Below the pieces are notes generated by a model that saw nothing but the letters and a program-made list of their open reading frames with translations, ran no database searches and was not told the origin of the DNA. 64,000 nucleotides of DNA from Pontitalea aquivivens (GTDB lineage: Bacteria; Pseudomonadota; Alphaproteobacteria; Rhodobacterales; Rhodobacteraceae), in NCBI RefSeq assembly GCF_046507575.1, contig NZ_JBKFEY010000001.1:1-64000 (forward strand), in the 5' to 3' direction. Shown here one piece after another: positions 1-8,590 of the stretch; the first letter of the stretch is position 1, and every line of letters starts with the position of its first letter. A program made the position numbers and the translations under genes.

Positions 1-77
1 GGAACACTCCTCCAAAATCGCTAGGGGTTTTGTGGCCCGCCACATTGCGCAAGTCAATGCGGCGGCGCAGCAAGGGC

Positions 78-2693
78 TTAGCCGTCGTCGCTGGTCCCCG
101 CCTTCTTCGGCGCGGCCTTTTTCGCCGCAGGCTTCTTGGCGCCAGAGGTTTTGCTGGTAGGCTTGGCGGCTGCTTTTGCCGGGGCCTTTTTCGCGGGCGC
201 TTTGCGGGCAGGGGTCTTCTTGCCCCCCTTGGCGGCCTTGGCCGCCAGCAGGGGCAGGGCCTCTTCCAGGGTGATCGCCTCGGGTGCGCTGTCCTTGGGG
301 ATGGTCGCGTTGACCTTGCCCCATTTCACATAGGGCCCATAGCGCCCGGGCATGACCTGGATCACGCCGCCATCGGGATGTTCACCCAGATCCTTGATCG
401 GCTGGGCGGCGGCGCCCCGCCCGCCGGGGCCGCGCGCGGCCTTTTGCGCCAGAACCTCGACCGCGCGGTTCATGCCGATGGTGAAGACCTCATCGATATC
501 GGGCAGGTTGGCGTAGGTCTTGTTGTGTTTCACATAGGGACCAAAGCGGCCGATGCTGGCCTCGACCGGCGCGCCATCCTCGGGGTGCGCGCCTATCTGG
601 CGCGGCAGCGACAACAGCATCAGCGCGCGGTCCAGGTCGATGCTTTCGGGCGACCAGCCCTTGGGCAGGCTGGCGCGCGGGGGCTTGGGCTGATCGGCCG
701 TTGCCTCGCCCTTCTGGACATAGGGGCCAAAACGGCCAATCCGCAGGGTGATGTCGGCGCCGTCATCCTGGCCCAGAACCTTGCCATCCAGCGCCGCCGC
801 GTCGCCATCTTCCGGGGCGGACAACGGGCGGGTATAGCGGCATTCGGGATAGTTGGAACAGCCGATGAAGGCCCCGCCCGAACGCGCGGTTTTCAGGTTC
901 AGCCGCCCCGCGCCACAGGTCGGGCAGGCGCGCGGGTCGCCACCATCGGCGCGCGGCGGGTACAGATGTGGACCCAGCACCTCATCGATCTTGTCCAGCA
1001 CCTCGGAAATCCGCAGTTCCGCCGTTTCCCCCAGCGCCGCCGAGAAATCGCGCCAGAAGCGTGCCAGCACCTCTTTGTAATCACGGTCCCCGGCCGAGAT
1101 GTCATCCAGCTGGTCTTCCAGATCGGCGGTGAAGTCATATTCGACGTAGCGGCGGAAGTAATTGGCCAGAAAGGCCGTCACCAGTCGCCCGGTATCTTCG
1201 GGGATCAGGCGGTTCTTGTCCTTGCGCACATAGCCGCGGTCCTGGATCGTGGTGACGATCGAGGCATAGGTCGACGGTCGCCCGATGCCCAGTTCTTCCA
1301 TCCGCTTGACCAGCGTCGCCTCGGTATAGCGGGGTGGGGGCTGGGTGAAATGCTGTTCGGGCGTGATCGCGCGCTTGTCGGCGGGCTCACCCTGCATGAT
1401 CTGCGGCAGGCGGGCGCCGTCTTCGCCTTCGTCGTCGTCGCGGCCCTGGTCATAGATCTTGAGGAAGCCGTCGAAGGTCACCACCTGGCCGGTGGCGCGC
1501 AACTCGACCTGGCCATCGTTGCTGCCCACGTCCACCGTGGTGCGTTCCATCCGCGCCGCCGCCATCTGACTGGCAATCGTGCGCTTCCAGATCAGATCAT
1601 ACAGCTTGCGCTGATCGGCCTCGACGTTCAGCCGGTCGGGCGACATTGCCATGTCGGTGGGGCGGATGCATTCATGCGCTTCCTGCGCATTCTTGGCCTT
1701 GTTCTTGTACATCCGCGGGCTGTCGGGGACGTAAGCCTCACCAAAGCGCCGCCTGATTTCATCGCGCGCGGCCATCACCGCCTCGGGGGCCATGTCGATG
1801 CCGTCGGTCCGCATATAGGTGATGTGACCCGCCTCATACAGCCGCTGCGCGGCCGACATGCAGGCCTTGGCGCCCATGCCGAACTTGCGGCTGGCTTCCT
1901 GCTGCAGGGTTGAGGTCATGAACGGCGGGTAGGGGTTGCGGGTGGCGGGTTTCGCCTCGACCGATTTGACCGCAAGCGGGCGCGATGTCACCGCCTGCAC
2001 CGCCAGTTCCGCCGCCGTTGCATTGGCCAGATCGAACTTGTCCAGCTTCTTGCCGCCCAGCACGGTCAGCCGCGCGCTGAATTCCTGCCCGCGCGGGGTG
2101 ACCAGCGTGGCGGTGACGGTCCAGTATTCGCGGGCCCGGAACGCCTCGATCTCCATTTCGCGCTCGACGATCAGGCGCAGGCAGACCGATTGTACCCGAC
2201 CGGCCGACTTCGCACCCGGCAGCTTGCGCCACAACACCGGCGACAGGTTGAACCCCACCAGATAATCCAGCGCGCGGCGGGCCAGATAGGCCTCGACCAG
2301 CGCGGTATCCACCTGGCGGGGATGCTTCATCGCCTCCAGGATCGCGGGCTTGGTGATCGCGTTGAAGGTGACGCGGCTGACCTTCTTCTTCCTCAGCTTG
2401 TCGGCCAGCGCCTCTTGCAGGTGCCACGAAATTGCCTCGCCCTCGCGGTCGGGGTCGGTGGCCAGGATCAGTTCGTCATCGGTCTTCAGCGCCTCGGTGA
2501 TCGCGCGGATGTGTTTCTTGCTGTCCGCCGCGACCTCCCATTTCATGGCGAATTCATGGTCGGGATCGACCGATCCATCCTTGGGCGGAAGGTCGCGCAC
2601 ATGCCCGAAAGAGGCCAGGACCGTATAGTCGGACCCCAGGTATTTGTTGATCGTCTTGGCCTTTGCGGGGGATTCGACAACGACAACGGCCAT
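78..2693 (-). CDS. topA: DNA topoisomerase I
   Basis: Type IA topoisomerase that relaxes negative supercoils by single-strand passage. The N-terminal TOPRIM domain (about residues 1-110) carries ATDPDREGEA with D80, D82 and E84. The catalytic tyrosine is Y293 in HITYMRTDG. A four-cysteine zinc motif (CPTC...CSNYPEC) follows near residue 600, then three short C-terminal repeats with GRFGPYV or GRYGPYV, and a tail of about 50 residues rich in Lys, Ala and Pro. The frame stays open 24 codons further upstream, but the ATG at 2693 is preferred because it is preceded by GGAAAGAG and opens with the family-typical MAVVVVESPAKAK. It lies downstream of dprA on the same strand (150 bp gap), a common alphaproteobacterial pairing. 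Length is 871 aa, normal for the family. Confidence 0.97.
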   Translation of the reverse strand: MAVVVVESPAKAKTINKYLGSDYTVLASFGHVRDLPPKDGSVDPDHEFAMKWEVAADSKKHIRAITEALKTDDELILATDPDREGEAISWHLQEALADKLRKKKVSRVTFNAITKPAILEAMKHPRQVDTALVEAYLARRALDYLVGFNLSPVLWRKLPGAKSAGRVQSVCLRLIVEREMEIEAFRAREYWTVTATLVTPRGQEFSARLTVLGGKKLDKFDLANATAAELAVQAVTSRPLAVKSVEAKPATRNPYPPFMTSTLQQEASRKFGMGAKACMSAAQRLYEAGHITYMRTDGIDMAPEAVMAARDEIRRRFGEAYVPDSPRMYKNKAKNAQEAHECIRPTDMAMSPDRLNVEADQRKLYDLIWKRTIASQMAAARMERTTVDVGSNDGQVELRATGQVVTFDGFLKIYDQGRDDDEGEDGARLPQIMQGEPADKRAITPEQHFTQPPPRYTEATLVKRMEELGIGRPSTYASIVTTIQDRGYVRKDKNRLIPEDTGRLVTAFLANYFRRYVEYDFTADLEDQLDDISAGDRDYKEVLARFWRDFSAALGETAELRISEVLDKIDEVLGPHLYPPRADGGDPRACPTCGAGRLNLKTARSGGAFIGCSNYPECRYTRPLSAPEDGDAAALDGKVLGQDDGADITLRIGRFGPYVQKGEATADQPKPPRASLPKGWSPESIDLDRALMLLSLPRQIGAHPEDGAPVEASIGRFGPYVKHNKTYANLPDIDEVFTIGMNRAVEVLAQKAARGPGGRGAAAQPIKDLGEHPDGGVIQVMPGRYGPYVKWGKVNATIPKDSAPEAITLEEALPLLAAKAAKGGKKTPARKAPAKKAPAKAAAKPTSKTSGAKKPAAKKAAPKKAGTSDDG

Positions 2694-2843
2694 GATTTTC
2701 TCTTTCCATACTCGGGCAAAACGCTTTGGGCGCGGAACATGTGTGCCTTGCGGGGGGATTGTCAATGAGACTTTGCCGAAGTCCGACCGGGGGGGGGCGG
2801 GCGCGCCCTGCCTGCCCAGTGATCCGCGGGCCGGGCCGGTCCG

Positions 2844-4013
2844 CTAGACCGCGCGGGCGATCAGGCCACCGGGCTGGCGCTGGATCTGTCCGTCCATTTC
2901 CAGCTGCAACAGGGCGCCCGCGAACTGCGCTGCCGACAGGCCAAGATCCCGGATCAGCTGATCCTCGGCCACGGGGCTGGGACCCAGACGGTCCAGGATC
3001 CGCGCGCCGATCGCGCCGGAAACCGGGGCATTGGCCGGTTGCGCGGGTGTGACCGGCGATACGGGGGGCACCGCCGCCTGAGGCGCGCGGCCGGTTTCAG
3101 GCGCGGGCAGCCCGAAACCGGCCGCGTCAAGGGCGGCCAGAACATCCCCGGCGCCGCGGATCAAGGTTGCGCCGTCGCGGATCAGCGTGTTGCACCCGCC
3201 CGCCCGCGGATCGAGTGGATGACCCGGAACCGCCAGCACCTCGCGTCCCTGGTCCAGCGCCATCCGGGCGGTGATCAGGCTGCCCGATCGCGAGGCAGCC
3301 TCGACCACGACAACGGCGCGGCACAGCCCCGCGATGATACGGTTGCGCATCGGGAAATGGCGCGCCTGCGGTTCAAGCCCCATCGCCTGTTCGGACAGGC
3401 GCAGCCCTGATGCGGCGATCTGCGCGGCAAGGCCCGCGTTTTCCTCGGGGTATATCGTGTCGACCCCGCCGGCCTGAACCGCGACCGTGCCGGTGCCCAG
3501 TGCGGCCTGATGGGCCGCCGCGTCGATCCCGCGGGCCAGTCCCGAGACGACGACATAACCCGCCACGCCCAGCTCCTGGGCCAGCTTGCGCGCCATGCGC
3601 CCGCCTAGGGATGAGGCGTTGCGTGCGCCCACAAGCGCCACCATCGGGCGCGCCAGCAGCCCCGCATCCCCCAGGGTCCAGATCAGCGGGGGCGCATCGG
3701 GCAGGGCAGCCAGAAGCTGCGGATACCCCGGCGCGCCGATCCGCAACAGCCGCGCGCCCAGACGCCGCGCCGCCCGGATTTCGGCCCGTGCGACGCCTTC
3801 GGGGCAGGGGGCGTAATCCGCGATCCCGGCGGCGCGGGCCATCTCGGGCAGGGCAGCCAGCGCGGCATCTGCGCTGCCATGTTCGGCGATCATGCGGTGA
3901 AATGTCGCCGGCCCCACGCGGCGGGAACGAATGAGACGGAGCGACGACAGTTCATCTTCTTCCGTGGTGGGTGGGGTGAAGGGGGTGGGGTAAGAAAACA
4001 AATCTGCTTTCAT
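2844..4013 (-). CDS. dprA: DNA-processing protein DprA
   Basis: DprA/Smf family protein of 389 aa. It binds incoming single-stranded DNA and loads RecA during natural transformation, although it is also kept in species not known to be competent. The central Rossmann-like domain shows the GARNASxxGG nucleotide-binding-type loop, the SGLARGIDAAAH segment and GGVDTIYPEEN. An N-terminal helical region (about 1-85) and a C-terminal winged-helix domain (about 325-385, ending in QRQPGGLIARAV) flank it. The start is well supported: GGAGGG lies 5 nt before the ATG. It is the first gene of a dprA-topA pair. Nothing in the sequence suggests truncation. Confidence 0.95.
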   Translation of the reverse strand: MKADLFSYPTPFTPPTTEEDELSSLRLIRSRRVGPATFHRMIAEHGSADAALAALPEMARAAGIADYAPCPEGVARAEIRAARRLGARLLRIGAPGYPQLLAALPDAPPLIWTLGDAGLLARPMVALVGARNASSLGGRMARKLAQELGVAGYVVVSGLARGIDAAAHQAALGTGTVAVQAGGVDTIYPEENAGLAAQIAASGLRLSEQAMGLEPQARHFPMRNRIIAGLCRAVVVVEAASRSGSLITARMALDQGREVLAVPGHPLDPRAGGCNTLIRDGATLIRGAGDVLAALDAAGFGLPAPETGRAPQAAVPPVSPVTPAQPANAPVSGAIGARILDRLGPSPVAEDQLIRDLGLSAAQFAGALLQLEMDGQIQRQPGGLIARAV

Positions 4014-4150
4014 CCGTCCCTCCGTCTCATTCGCAGGATCGGTATAGCGCCCTTAACGTTAACAAGTGGTTTACGTCGCAGCGATTCGGTGCCGGTCCGG
4101 CGATTTTCATGCGCGCCACCCCTGACCGCCGCGCAGGCGGAAAGGGGGCA

Positions 4151-4243
4151 GGGGGGCGCTGCCCCCCTCGGCGCGGGCGCGCCTCACCCCCCGGAGTATT
4201 TCGCCAAGAAGAAGCACAGGTTTCTTCTTGGCCCAAATACTCC
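4151..4243 (+). repeat. Intergenic repeat copy 1 (hairpin block plus AAGAAG box)
   Basis: GGGGGGCGCTGCCCCCC at 4151-4167 is followed by CCCCCCGGAGTATTT and then a long imperfect inverted repeat at 4193-4243 (GGAGTATTT...CCAAGAAGAA facing TTCTTCTTGG...AAATACTCC, loop about 7 nt). It lies between tldD (stop at 4285, minus strand) and the dprA start. On the minus strand it could act as the tldD terminator. Box subtype AAGAAG. The rest of 4014-4284 holds a TTAACGTTAA palindrome at 4053-4062 and no gene. Confidence 0.85.
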
Positions 4244-4284
4244 CGCGCGGAGCGCTTCCGCAGGTGCCGACCGCGCCGCGTCCG

Positions 4285-5706
4285 TCAGCTGGCCGAACCG
4301 CCCACCGTCAGCCCGCCGATCATCAGCGTGGGTTGGCCCACGCCCACAGGCACCCATTGCCCGGCCTTGCCGCAATTGCCTATGCCGGGGTCAAGCGCCA
4401 TGTCATTGCCGATGGCGCGGATCTGGCGCATTGTGGTGGGGCCGTCGCCGATCAGGGTGGCGCCTTTTACCGGGGCGCCCGCCACGCCGTTCTTTACCCG
4501 GTAGGCCTCGGTGCAGGAAAAGACGAATTTGCCGTTGGTGATGTCGACCTGCCCGCCGCCGAAGCCCACGGCATAGATTCCGTCTTTCAGATCGCTCAGG
4601 ATTGCGGCCGGATCGGCGGTGCCGCCCAGCATATAGGTGTTGGTCATGCGCGGCATAGGGATATGGGCATAGCTTTCGCGCCGTCCGTTGCCGGTGGGGG
4701 CCACGCCCATCAGGCGCGCGTTCTGGCGATCCTGCATGAAGCCCACCAGGATGCCGTCCTCGATCAGCACGTTTTTCCCCGAAGGCGTGCCCTCATCATC
4801 CACCGAGATCGAGCCGCGCCGGTCGGGAATCGTGCCATCGTCCAGCACGGTCACGCCTTTCGCGGCCACCTGCTGACCCATCAGCCCGGCAAAGGCCGAG
4901 GTTTTCTTGCGGTTGAAATCGCCTTCCAGCCCGTGGCCCACCGCTTCATGCAGCAGAACGCCCGGCCAGCCGGGGCCAAGCACCACGTCCATCTGACCGG
5001 CCGGGGCGGGTTCGGCGCGCAGGTTCACCAATGCGATGCGCAACGCCTCTTGCGTGACGGGCTTCCAGTGCGCCGGGTCGATCAGTCCCGTCAGGCCAAA
5101 GCGCCCGCCGCCGCCATGGCCGCCCGATTCCCGGCGGCCGTTTTCTTCCACGATGACCGAGATGTTCAGTCGCGCCATCGGGCGGATGTCGCTGACCAGG
5201 CCACCTTCGGGGCGCAGGATGAAGACCTCTTGCAGGCTGGCCGCCATGCTGGCCGAGACCTGCACCACGCGCCGGTCCAGGTCGCGGGCATAGGCGTCGA
5301 TGTCGCGCAGGATGTCGATCTTGGCGGCGAAGGGGGCATCGGCCATCGGATCGGCATCGCCATAAAGGTGGCGATTGGTGCCGGGCGGGGGCGGGGCCAT
5401 GACACCGCCGCCATCGCCTACCGCCAGCCGTGCGGTTTCGGCGGCACGTTTCAGCGCCGCGCCCGAAATCCCGGTGGAATGGGCATAGCCCGCCACCTCG
5501 CCGCGCACGGCGCGCAGGCCGAATCCTTCCGAGGCATCATAGCTTGCGGTCTTGACCCTGCCATCGTCGAAGACCAGCGCCTCGGACCGGCGGCGTTCCA
5601 GGAACAATTCCCCATCCTCTGCACCGGCCGTGGCCGCGCGCAACGTGGCCAGGGCCTCGTCACGATCCAGCAAGGTGTCGAAGGGGGCGAAGCGCTCTGC
5701 GGTCAT
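4285..5706 (-). CDS. tldD: Metalloprotease TldD
   Basis: TldD/PmbA family zinc metallopeptidase (473 aa). With a TldE partner it trims peptides such as microcin precursors and unfolded chains. The partner is not in this window. The metal-binding helix reads LLHEAVGHGLEGDF (HExxxH) and lies mid-protein. The C-terminal part has the family features GGGQVDITNGKFVFSCTEAY and the final glycine-rich GIGNCGKAGQWVPVGVGQP. An in-frame ATG six codons upstream (5724) would overlap the FNR-type dyad and has no Shine-Dalgarno, so the ATG at 5706 (MTAERFAPF) is chosen. Even that one has only a weak purine stretch, AAAGAGA. The gene is divergent from the oxidase operon. Confidence 0.94.
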   Translation of the reverse strand: MTAERFAPFDTLLDRDEALATLRAATAGAEDGELFLERRRSEALVFDDGRVKTASYDASEGFGLRAVRGEVAGYAHSTGISGAALKRAAETARLAVGDGGGVMAPPPPGTNRHLYGDADPMADAPFAAKIDILRDIDAYARDLDRRVVQVSASMAASLQEVFILRPEGGLVSDIRPMARLNISVIVEENGRRESGGHGGGGRFGLTGLIDPAHWKPVTQEALRIALVNLRAEPAPAGQMDVVLGPGWPGVLLHEAVGHGLEGDFNRKKTSAFAGLMGQQVAAKGVTVLDDGTIPDRRGSISVDDEGTPSGKNVLIEDGILVGFMQDRQNARLMGVAPTGNGRRESYAHIPMPRMTNTYMLGGTADPAAILSDLKDGIYAVGFGGGQVDITNGKFVFSCTEAYRVKNGVAGAPVKGATLIGDGPTTMRQIRAIGNDMALDPGIGNCGKAGQWVPVGVGQPTLMIGGLTVGGSAS

Positions 5707-5723
5707 CGGTATCTCTTTCGTCA

Positions 5724-5737
5724 TTGATCTGGATCAA
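5724..5737. promoter_or_regulatory. FNR/FnrL-type operator
   Basis: TTGATCTGGATCAA is a perfect match to the FNR-family consensus TTGAT-N4-ATCAA. It lies between tldD and coxB, 143 bp upstream of the coxB ATG. This suggests oxygen control of the aa3 oxidase operon, tldD, or both. The sequence match is direct; the regulator and the direction of the effect are inference. Confidence 0.75.
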
Positions 5738-5880
5738 AAAGCGGCATGGTGTCGCAGCTTTTGCTTGTTGCTGTGCATCTAATATGATTTTAAGCTGCCG
5801 TCATACAACGGGGGTGGGCCTTTCGGGGCCCAAAGGCGTTGCGCGGCAGGGAGAGCCGCATCAGGGAACGGGAAAACACT

Positions 5881-6747
5881 ATGCGTTTTGCGACCATTCG
5901 CCGCGGTCTCGCGGCTGCTTTCACCTCGACCATGCTGGCCGGGACCGCGCTGGCCCAGGACATGATTGCCGGCCTGCCGCGTGTCGGCAAGCCTGTGGCC
6001 GACGGCATTGGCTTTCAGCCCGCCGCGACCGAACTGGCGCGCGACCAGCAATGGCTGGACGGGATGGTGCTGTATATCATCACCGCGGTCACGATCTTCG
6101 TGGTGGCGCTGATCGTCTATGCCATCCTGCGCTTCAACCGCCGGGTGAACCCGACGCCGGCGCGTTTTACCCACAACACCCCGATCGAGGTGACCTGGAC
6201 GGTGGTTCCGATCCTGATTCTGGTCGTGATCGGGTCCTTCTCGCTGCCGGCGCTGTGGAAGCAGCAGGAAATCCCGGCGGCCGATGTCGTCATCAAGGCG
6301 ACCGGCTATCAGTGGTACTGGGGCTATGAATATGCCGATGAGGGCATCGCCTTCGACGCGCTGATGCTGCCCAGGGAAGAGCTGGCCGCGCATGGCTATG
6401 AGCCCGACGAATATCTGCTGGCCACCGACAATGCGGTTGTCGTGCCGGTGAACAAGACCGTCGTCATGCAGGTGACCGCGGCCGATGTGATCCATTCCTG
6501 GACCATTCCGGCCTTTGCCGTGAAGCAGGACGCCGTTCCTGGCCGCATCGCGCAGCTGTGGTTCAAGGCTGAACAGGAAGGCGTCTATTTCGGCCAGTGT
6601 TCCGAACTGTGCGGCCAGGCCCATTCCTACATGCCCATCGTCGTCAAGGTCGTCTCGGAACAGGTTTATGCCGACTGGGTGGCCCGCGCGCAGGGTGGCT
6701 TTGCGGCGCTGGATACCGACACGCCCGTCAAGCTGGCGTCGAACTGA
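5881..6747 (+). CDS. coxB: Cytochrome c oxidase (aa3) subunit II
   Basis: Also called ctaC. Membrane-anchored subunit that accepts electrons from cytochrome c at the binuclear CuA centre. Residues 1-25 form a signal peptide ending TALA/Q. Two transmembrane helices lie at about 61-86 and 102-125, followed by the periplasmic cupredoxin domain with the aromatic GYQWYWGYEY patch. The CuA ligands C240, C244, H248 and M251 are visible in CSELCGQAHSYM. The ATG at 5881 follows a purine-rich GGGAACGGGAAAACACT. The length of 288 aa fits the bacterial family. It is the first gene of the oxidase assembly operon. Subunit I is not encoded nearby, as is usual in Rhodobacter and Paracoccus. Confidence 0.97.
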   Translation: MRFATIRRGLAAAFTSTMLAGTALAQDMIAGLPRVGKPVADGIGFQPAATELARDQQWLDGMVLYIITAVTIFVVALIVYAILRFNRRVNPTPARFTHNTPIEVTWTVVPILILVVIGSFSLPALWKQQEIPAADVVIKATGYQWYWGYEYADEGIAFDALMLPREELAAHGYEPDEYLLATDNAVVVPVNKTVVMQVTAADVIHSWTIPAFAVKQDAVPGRIAQLWFKAEQEGVYFGQCSELCGQAHSYMPIVVKVVSEQVYADWVARAQGGFAALDTDTPVKLASN

Positions 6748-6759
6748 TCTGATCGCGGC

Positions 6760-6779
6760 GCGCCGGGGCAGCCCGGCGC
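6760..6779 (+). other. Intercistronic hairpin coxB/ctaB
   Basis: GCGCCGGG and CCCGGCGC pair as an 8-bp stem with a 4-nt loop, 12 nt after the coxB stop. No T-run follows, so it looks more like an mRNA-stabilising or attenuating element that would raise coxB over downstream genes than a full terminator. The role is inferred only. Confidence 0.4.
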
Positions 6780-6804
6780 CCACACCCGGAGGGAGTAACG
6801 GGAC

Positions 6805-7737
6805 ATGAGCGATATCGGCATCATCGATCGCGGGGGCGAGGCGCAGTTCGGCGATTATGTCGCGCTGCTCAAGCCGCGGGTCATGTCGCTGGTGGTGTTC
6901 ACCGCGCTGGTCGGGCTGTTGGTCGCGCCCGTGCCGGTGCACCCCTTTGTCGCCTTCACCGCCGTGCTGTTCATCGCGCTGGGCGGTGGCGCATCGGGCG
7001 CGCTGAACATGTGGTATGACGCCGACATCGACCGCGTGATGCGCCGCACCCGCAGCCGCCCGATTCCCGCGGGCCGTGTCAGCGAGGGCGAGGCGATGGG
7101 CTTTGGTCTGGCACTGGCCGGGATCAGCTGTGTCATGCTGGCGCTGGCGGCCAATGTCTTTGCCGGGCTGTTCCTGGCCTTTACCATCTTCTTCTATGCC
7201 GTCGTCTATACGATGTGGCTGAAACGCACGACCCCGCAGAACATCGTGATCGGCGGCGCGGCGGGGGCCTTTCCGCCGATGATCGGCTGGGCTGTGGCGA
7301 CGGGGGGAATCAGCATCGAATCGGTGGCGATGTTCCTGCTGATCTTTCTGTGGACGCCGCCGCATTTCTGGGCGCTGGCGCTGTTCATGAAGGATGATTA
7401 TTCCAATGCCGGCGTGCCGATGCTGACCGTGACGCATGGCCGCAAGGTTACCCGCCGCCACATCCTGGGCTACACGCTGATTCTGGCGCCGGTGGCGGTG
7501 GGCACGGCCTTCACCACGATCGGCGGGCCGGTCTATCTGTTGACCAGCCTTGTGCTGAACGCGCTGTTCATCCGCGGTGCCTGGGCGATCCGCGCCCGCG
7601 ATGAGGCTGCGGCCGAGGCCGATGGCTACAAGGCCGAGAAGGCGTTTTTCCGGTTTTCGCTGCTGTATCTGTTCGCGCATTTCAGCGCGCTATTGGCCGA
7701 TTCGGCGCTGCGCGCCTTTGGGTTGGGGATCTGGTAA
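6805..7737 (+). CDS. ctaB: Haem O synthase (protohaem IX farnesyltransferase)
   Basis: UbiA-family prenyltransferase (310 aa, polytopic) that transfers a farnesyl group to haem B to make haem O, the precursor of haem A in cytochrome aa3. The first aspartate-rich motif NMWYDADIDRVMRRTRSRP lies near residue 70 and carries the diphosphate-Mg ligands. About nine hydrophobic helices are visible. A strong GGAGGGAG precedes the ATG. It lies 57 bp after coxB and only 1 bp before the next small gene, so it is part of the operon. The later enzyme CtaA is not in the window. Confidence 0.97.
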   Translation: MSDIGIIDRGGEAQFGDYVALLKPRVMSLVVFTALVGLLVAPVPVHPFVAFTAVLFIALGGGASGALNMWYDADIDRVMRRTRSRPIPAGRVSEGEAMGFGLALAGISCVMLALAANVFAGLFLAFTIFFYAVVYTMWLKRTTPQNIVIGGAAGAFPPMIGWAVATGGISIESVAMFLLIFLWTPPHFWALALFMKDDYSNAGVPMLTVTHGRKVTRRHILGYTLILAPVAVGTAFTTIGGPVYLLTSLVLNALFIRGAWAIRARDEAAAEADGYKAEKAFFRFSLLYLFAHFSALLADSALRAFGLGIW

Positions 7738-7738
7738 G

Positions 7739-7999
7739 ATGGCAATCACGAAAGACAGCGCCCTGCATCAGCGCCGCTTCGGGCGCAACATGGGGCTGGG
7801 TCTGGTTCTGCTGGGCTTTGCCGCGCTGGTCTTTGGCCTGACCATCGCCAAGGTGCAGACCGGCGCCAGCCTTGAGGGATTCGATCACCAGCCGCGCGTC
7901 TCGATCACCCCGGCGACCGAGACTGTCAGCCGCCCCGCCGCGCCGGTCATTGCCCCCGGCGCCCCGGTCGCGCCAGCCACCACCGGGTCCGGACAATGA
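7739..7999 (+). CDS. Small single-pass membrane protein, CtaF/CoxF-like
   Basis: An 86-aa protein between ctaB and ctaG. A short positively charged N-terminus (MAITKDSALHQRRFGRN) leads into one membrane helix (about residues 18-38, MGLGLVLLGFAALVFGLTI) and a Pro/Ala/Val-rich, low-complexity periplasmic tail. Its ATG lies one base after the ctaB stop and its TGA overlaps the ctaG ATG (ATGA), so it is translationally coupled to oxidase assembly genes. Small proteins at this locus are common in Rhodobacterales, but I know of no firm function. It might help membrane insertion of CtaG or of the oxidase. Confidence 0.8.
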   Translation: MAITKDSALHQRRFGRNMGLGLVLLGFAALVFGLTIAKVQTGASLEGFDHQPRVSITPATETVSRPAAPVIAPGAPVAPATTGSGQ

Positions 8000-8571
8000 G
8001 CGCGCAAGCCAACAACCGCATCGCCCTGCGTCTTGCGGGCGTGGTCGTGCTGATGGCCGCGCTGGCCTGGGCGGCGGTGCCGTTCTACGACTGGTTCTGC
8101 CGTGTCACCGGCTATGCCGGCACCACCAATGTCGCCGAGGCGGAATCCGACATCATCCTGGATGAACTGGTCACCGTGCGCTTTGACGCGAACACCGCCA
8201 AGGGGATGGACTGGCAGTTCAAGCCGGTCCAGCGTGAGATGACGCTTCGGATCGGTGAAACCGGTCTTGCCTTCTATGAGGCCTACAACCCCACCGACCG
8301 GGTGATCGCCGGCACCGCCAGCTACAACGTCGCCCCCGACCTTGCCGGTTACTATTTCGACAAGATCGACTGCTTTTGCTTTACCGAACAGGTGCTGCAA
8401 CCCGGCGAGCGGGTGCAGATGCCGGTTTCGTTCTACGTCGATCCCGCGCTGGTGAAGGATCGTGATGCCGGCCACATCCGCCACATCACGCTGTCCTACA
8501 CCTTTTATGAAACCAAGTTGCCCGAACAGCAGGCCGCCCTTGGGCCTGCGGTAACGGCGCCCGTCAACTGA
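7996..8571 (+). CDS. ctaG: Cytochrome c oxidase assembly protein CtaG (Cox11)
   Basis: Copper chaperone that delivers Cu(I) to the CuB site of subunit I. It has one N-terminal membrane anchor (about residues 9-29) and a periplasmic immunoglobulin-like domain. The copper-binding CFCF pair (C126, C128) lies in KIDCFCFTEQ, and a preceding Cys in the membrane-proximal DWFCRVTG is also typical. The length of 191 aa matches the family. The start overlaps the previous stop by 4 bp, and ctaE follows after 19 bp. Confidence 0.97.
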   Translation: MSAQANNRIALRLAGVVVLMAALAWAAVPFYDWFCRVTGYAGTTNVAEAESDIILDELVTVRFDANTAKGMDWQFKPVQREMTLRIGETGLAFYEAYNPTDRVIAGTASYNVAPDLAGYYFDKIDCFCFTEQVLQPGERVQMPVSFYVDPALVKDRDAGHIRHITLSYTFYETKLPEQQAALGPAVTAPVN

Positions 8572-8590
8572 GGCCCAACAGGAAATCGAA

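Noticed and set aside
1..77. A gene or terminator past topA at the left edge
   Set aside because: Only 77 bases are available, with no stem plus T-run and no recognisable coding sequence.
30..1913. Long open frame of 627 codons opposite topA
   Set aside because: It mirrors the topA gene, has low-complexity Arg/Gly/Leu content and no family features. High GC makes antisense frames open by chance.
2785..2800. G-rich run between topA and dprA as a G-quadruplex
   Set aside because: G-runs are common in this GC-rich genome, and no regular four-tract pattern is present.
5761..5785. TTGCTT and TAATAT as a coxB promoter
   Set aside because: The spacing is only 13 bp, too short for sigma-70.
5779..7680. 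Antisense frame of 633 codons over coxB and ctaB
   Set aside because: The plus-strand genes have clear motifs. The antisense product is His/Arg/Gln-rich with no domain.
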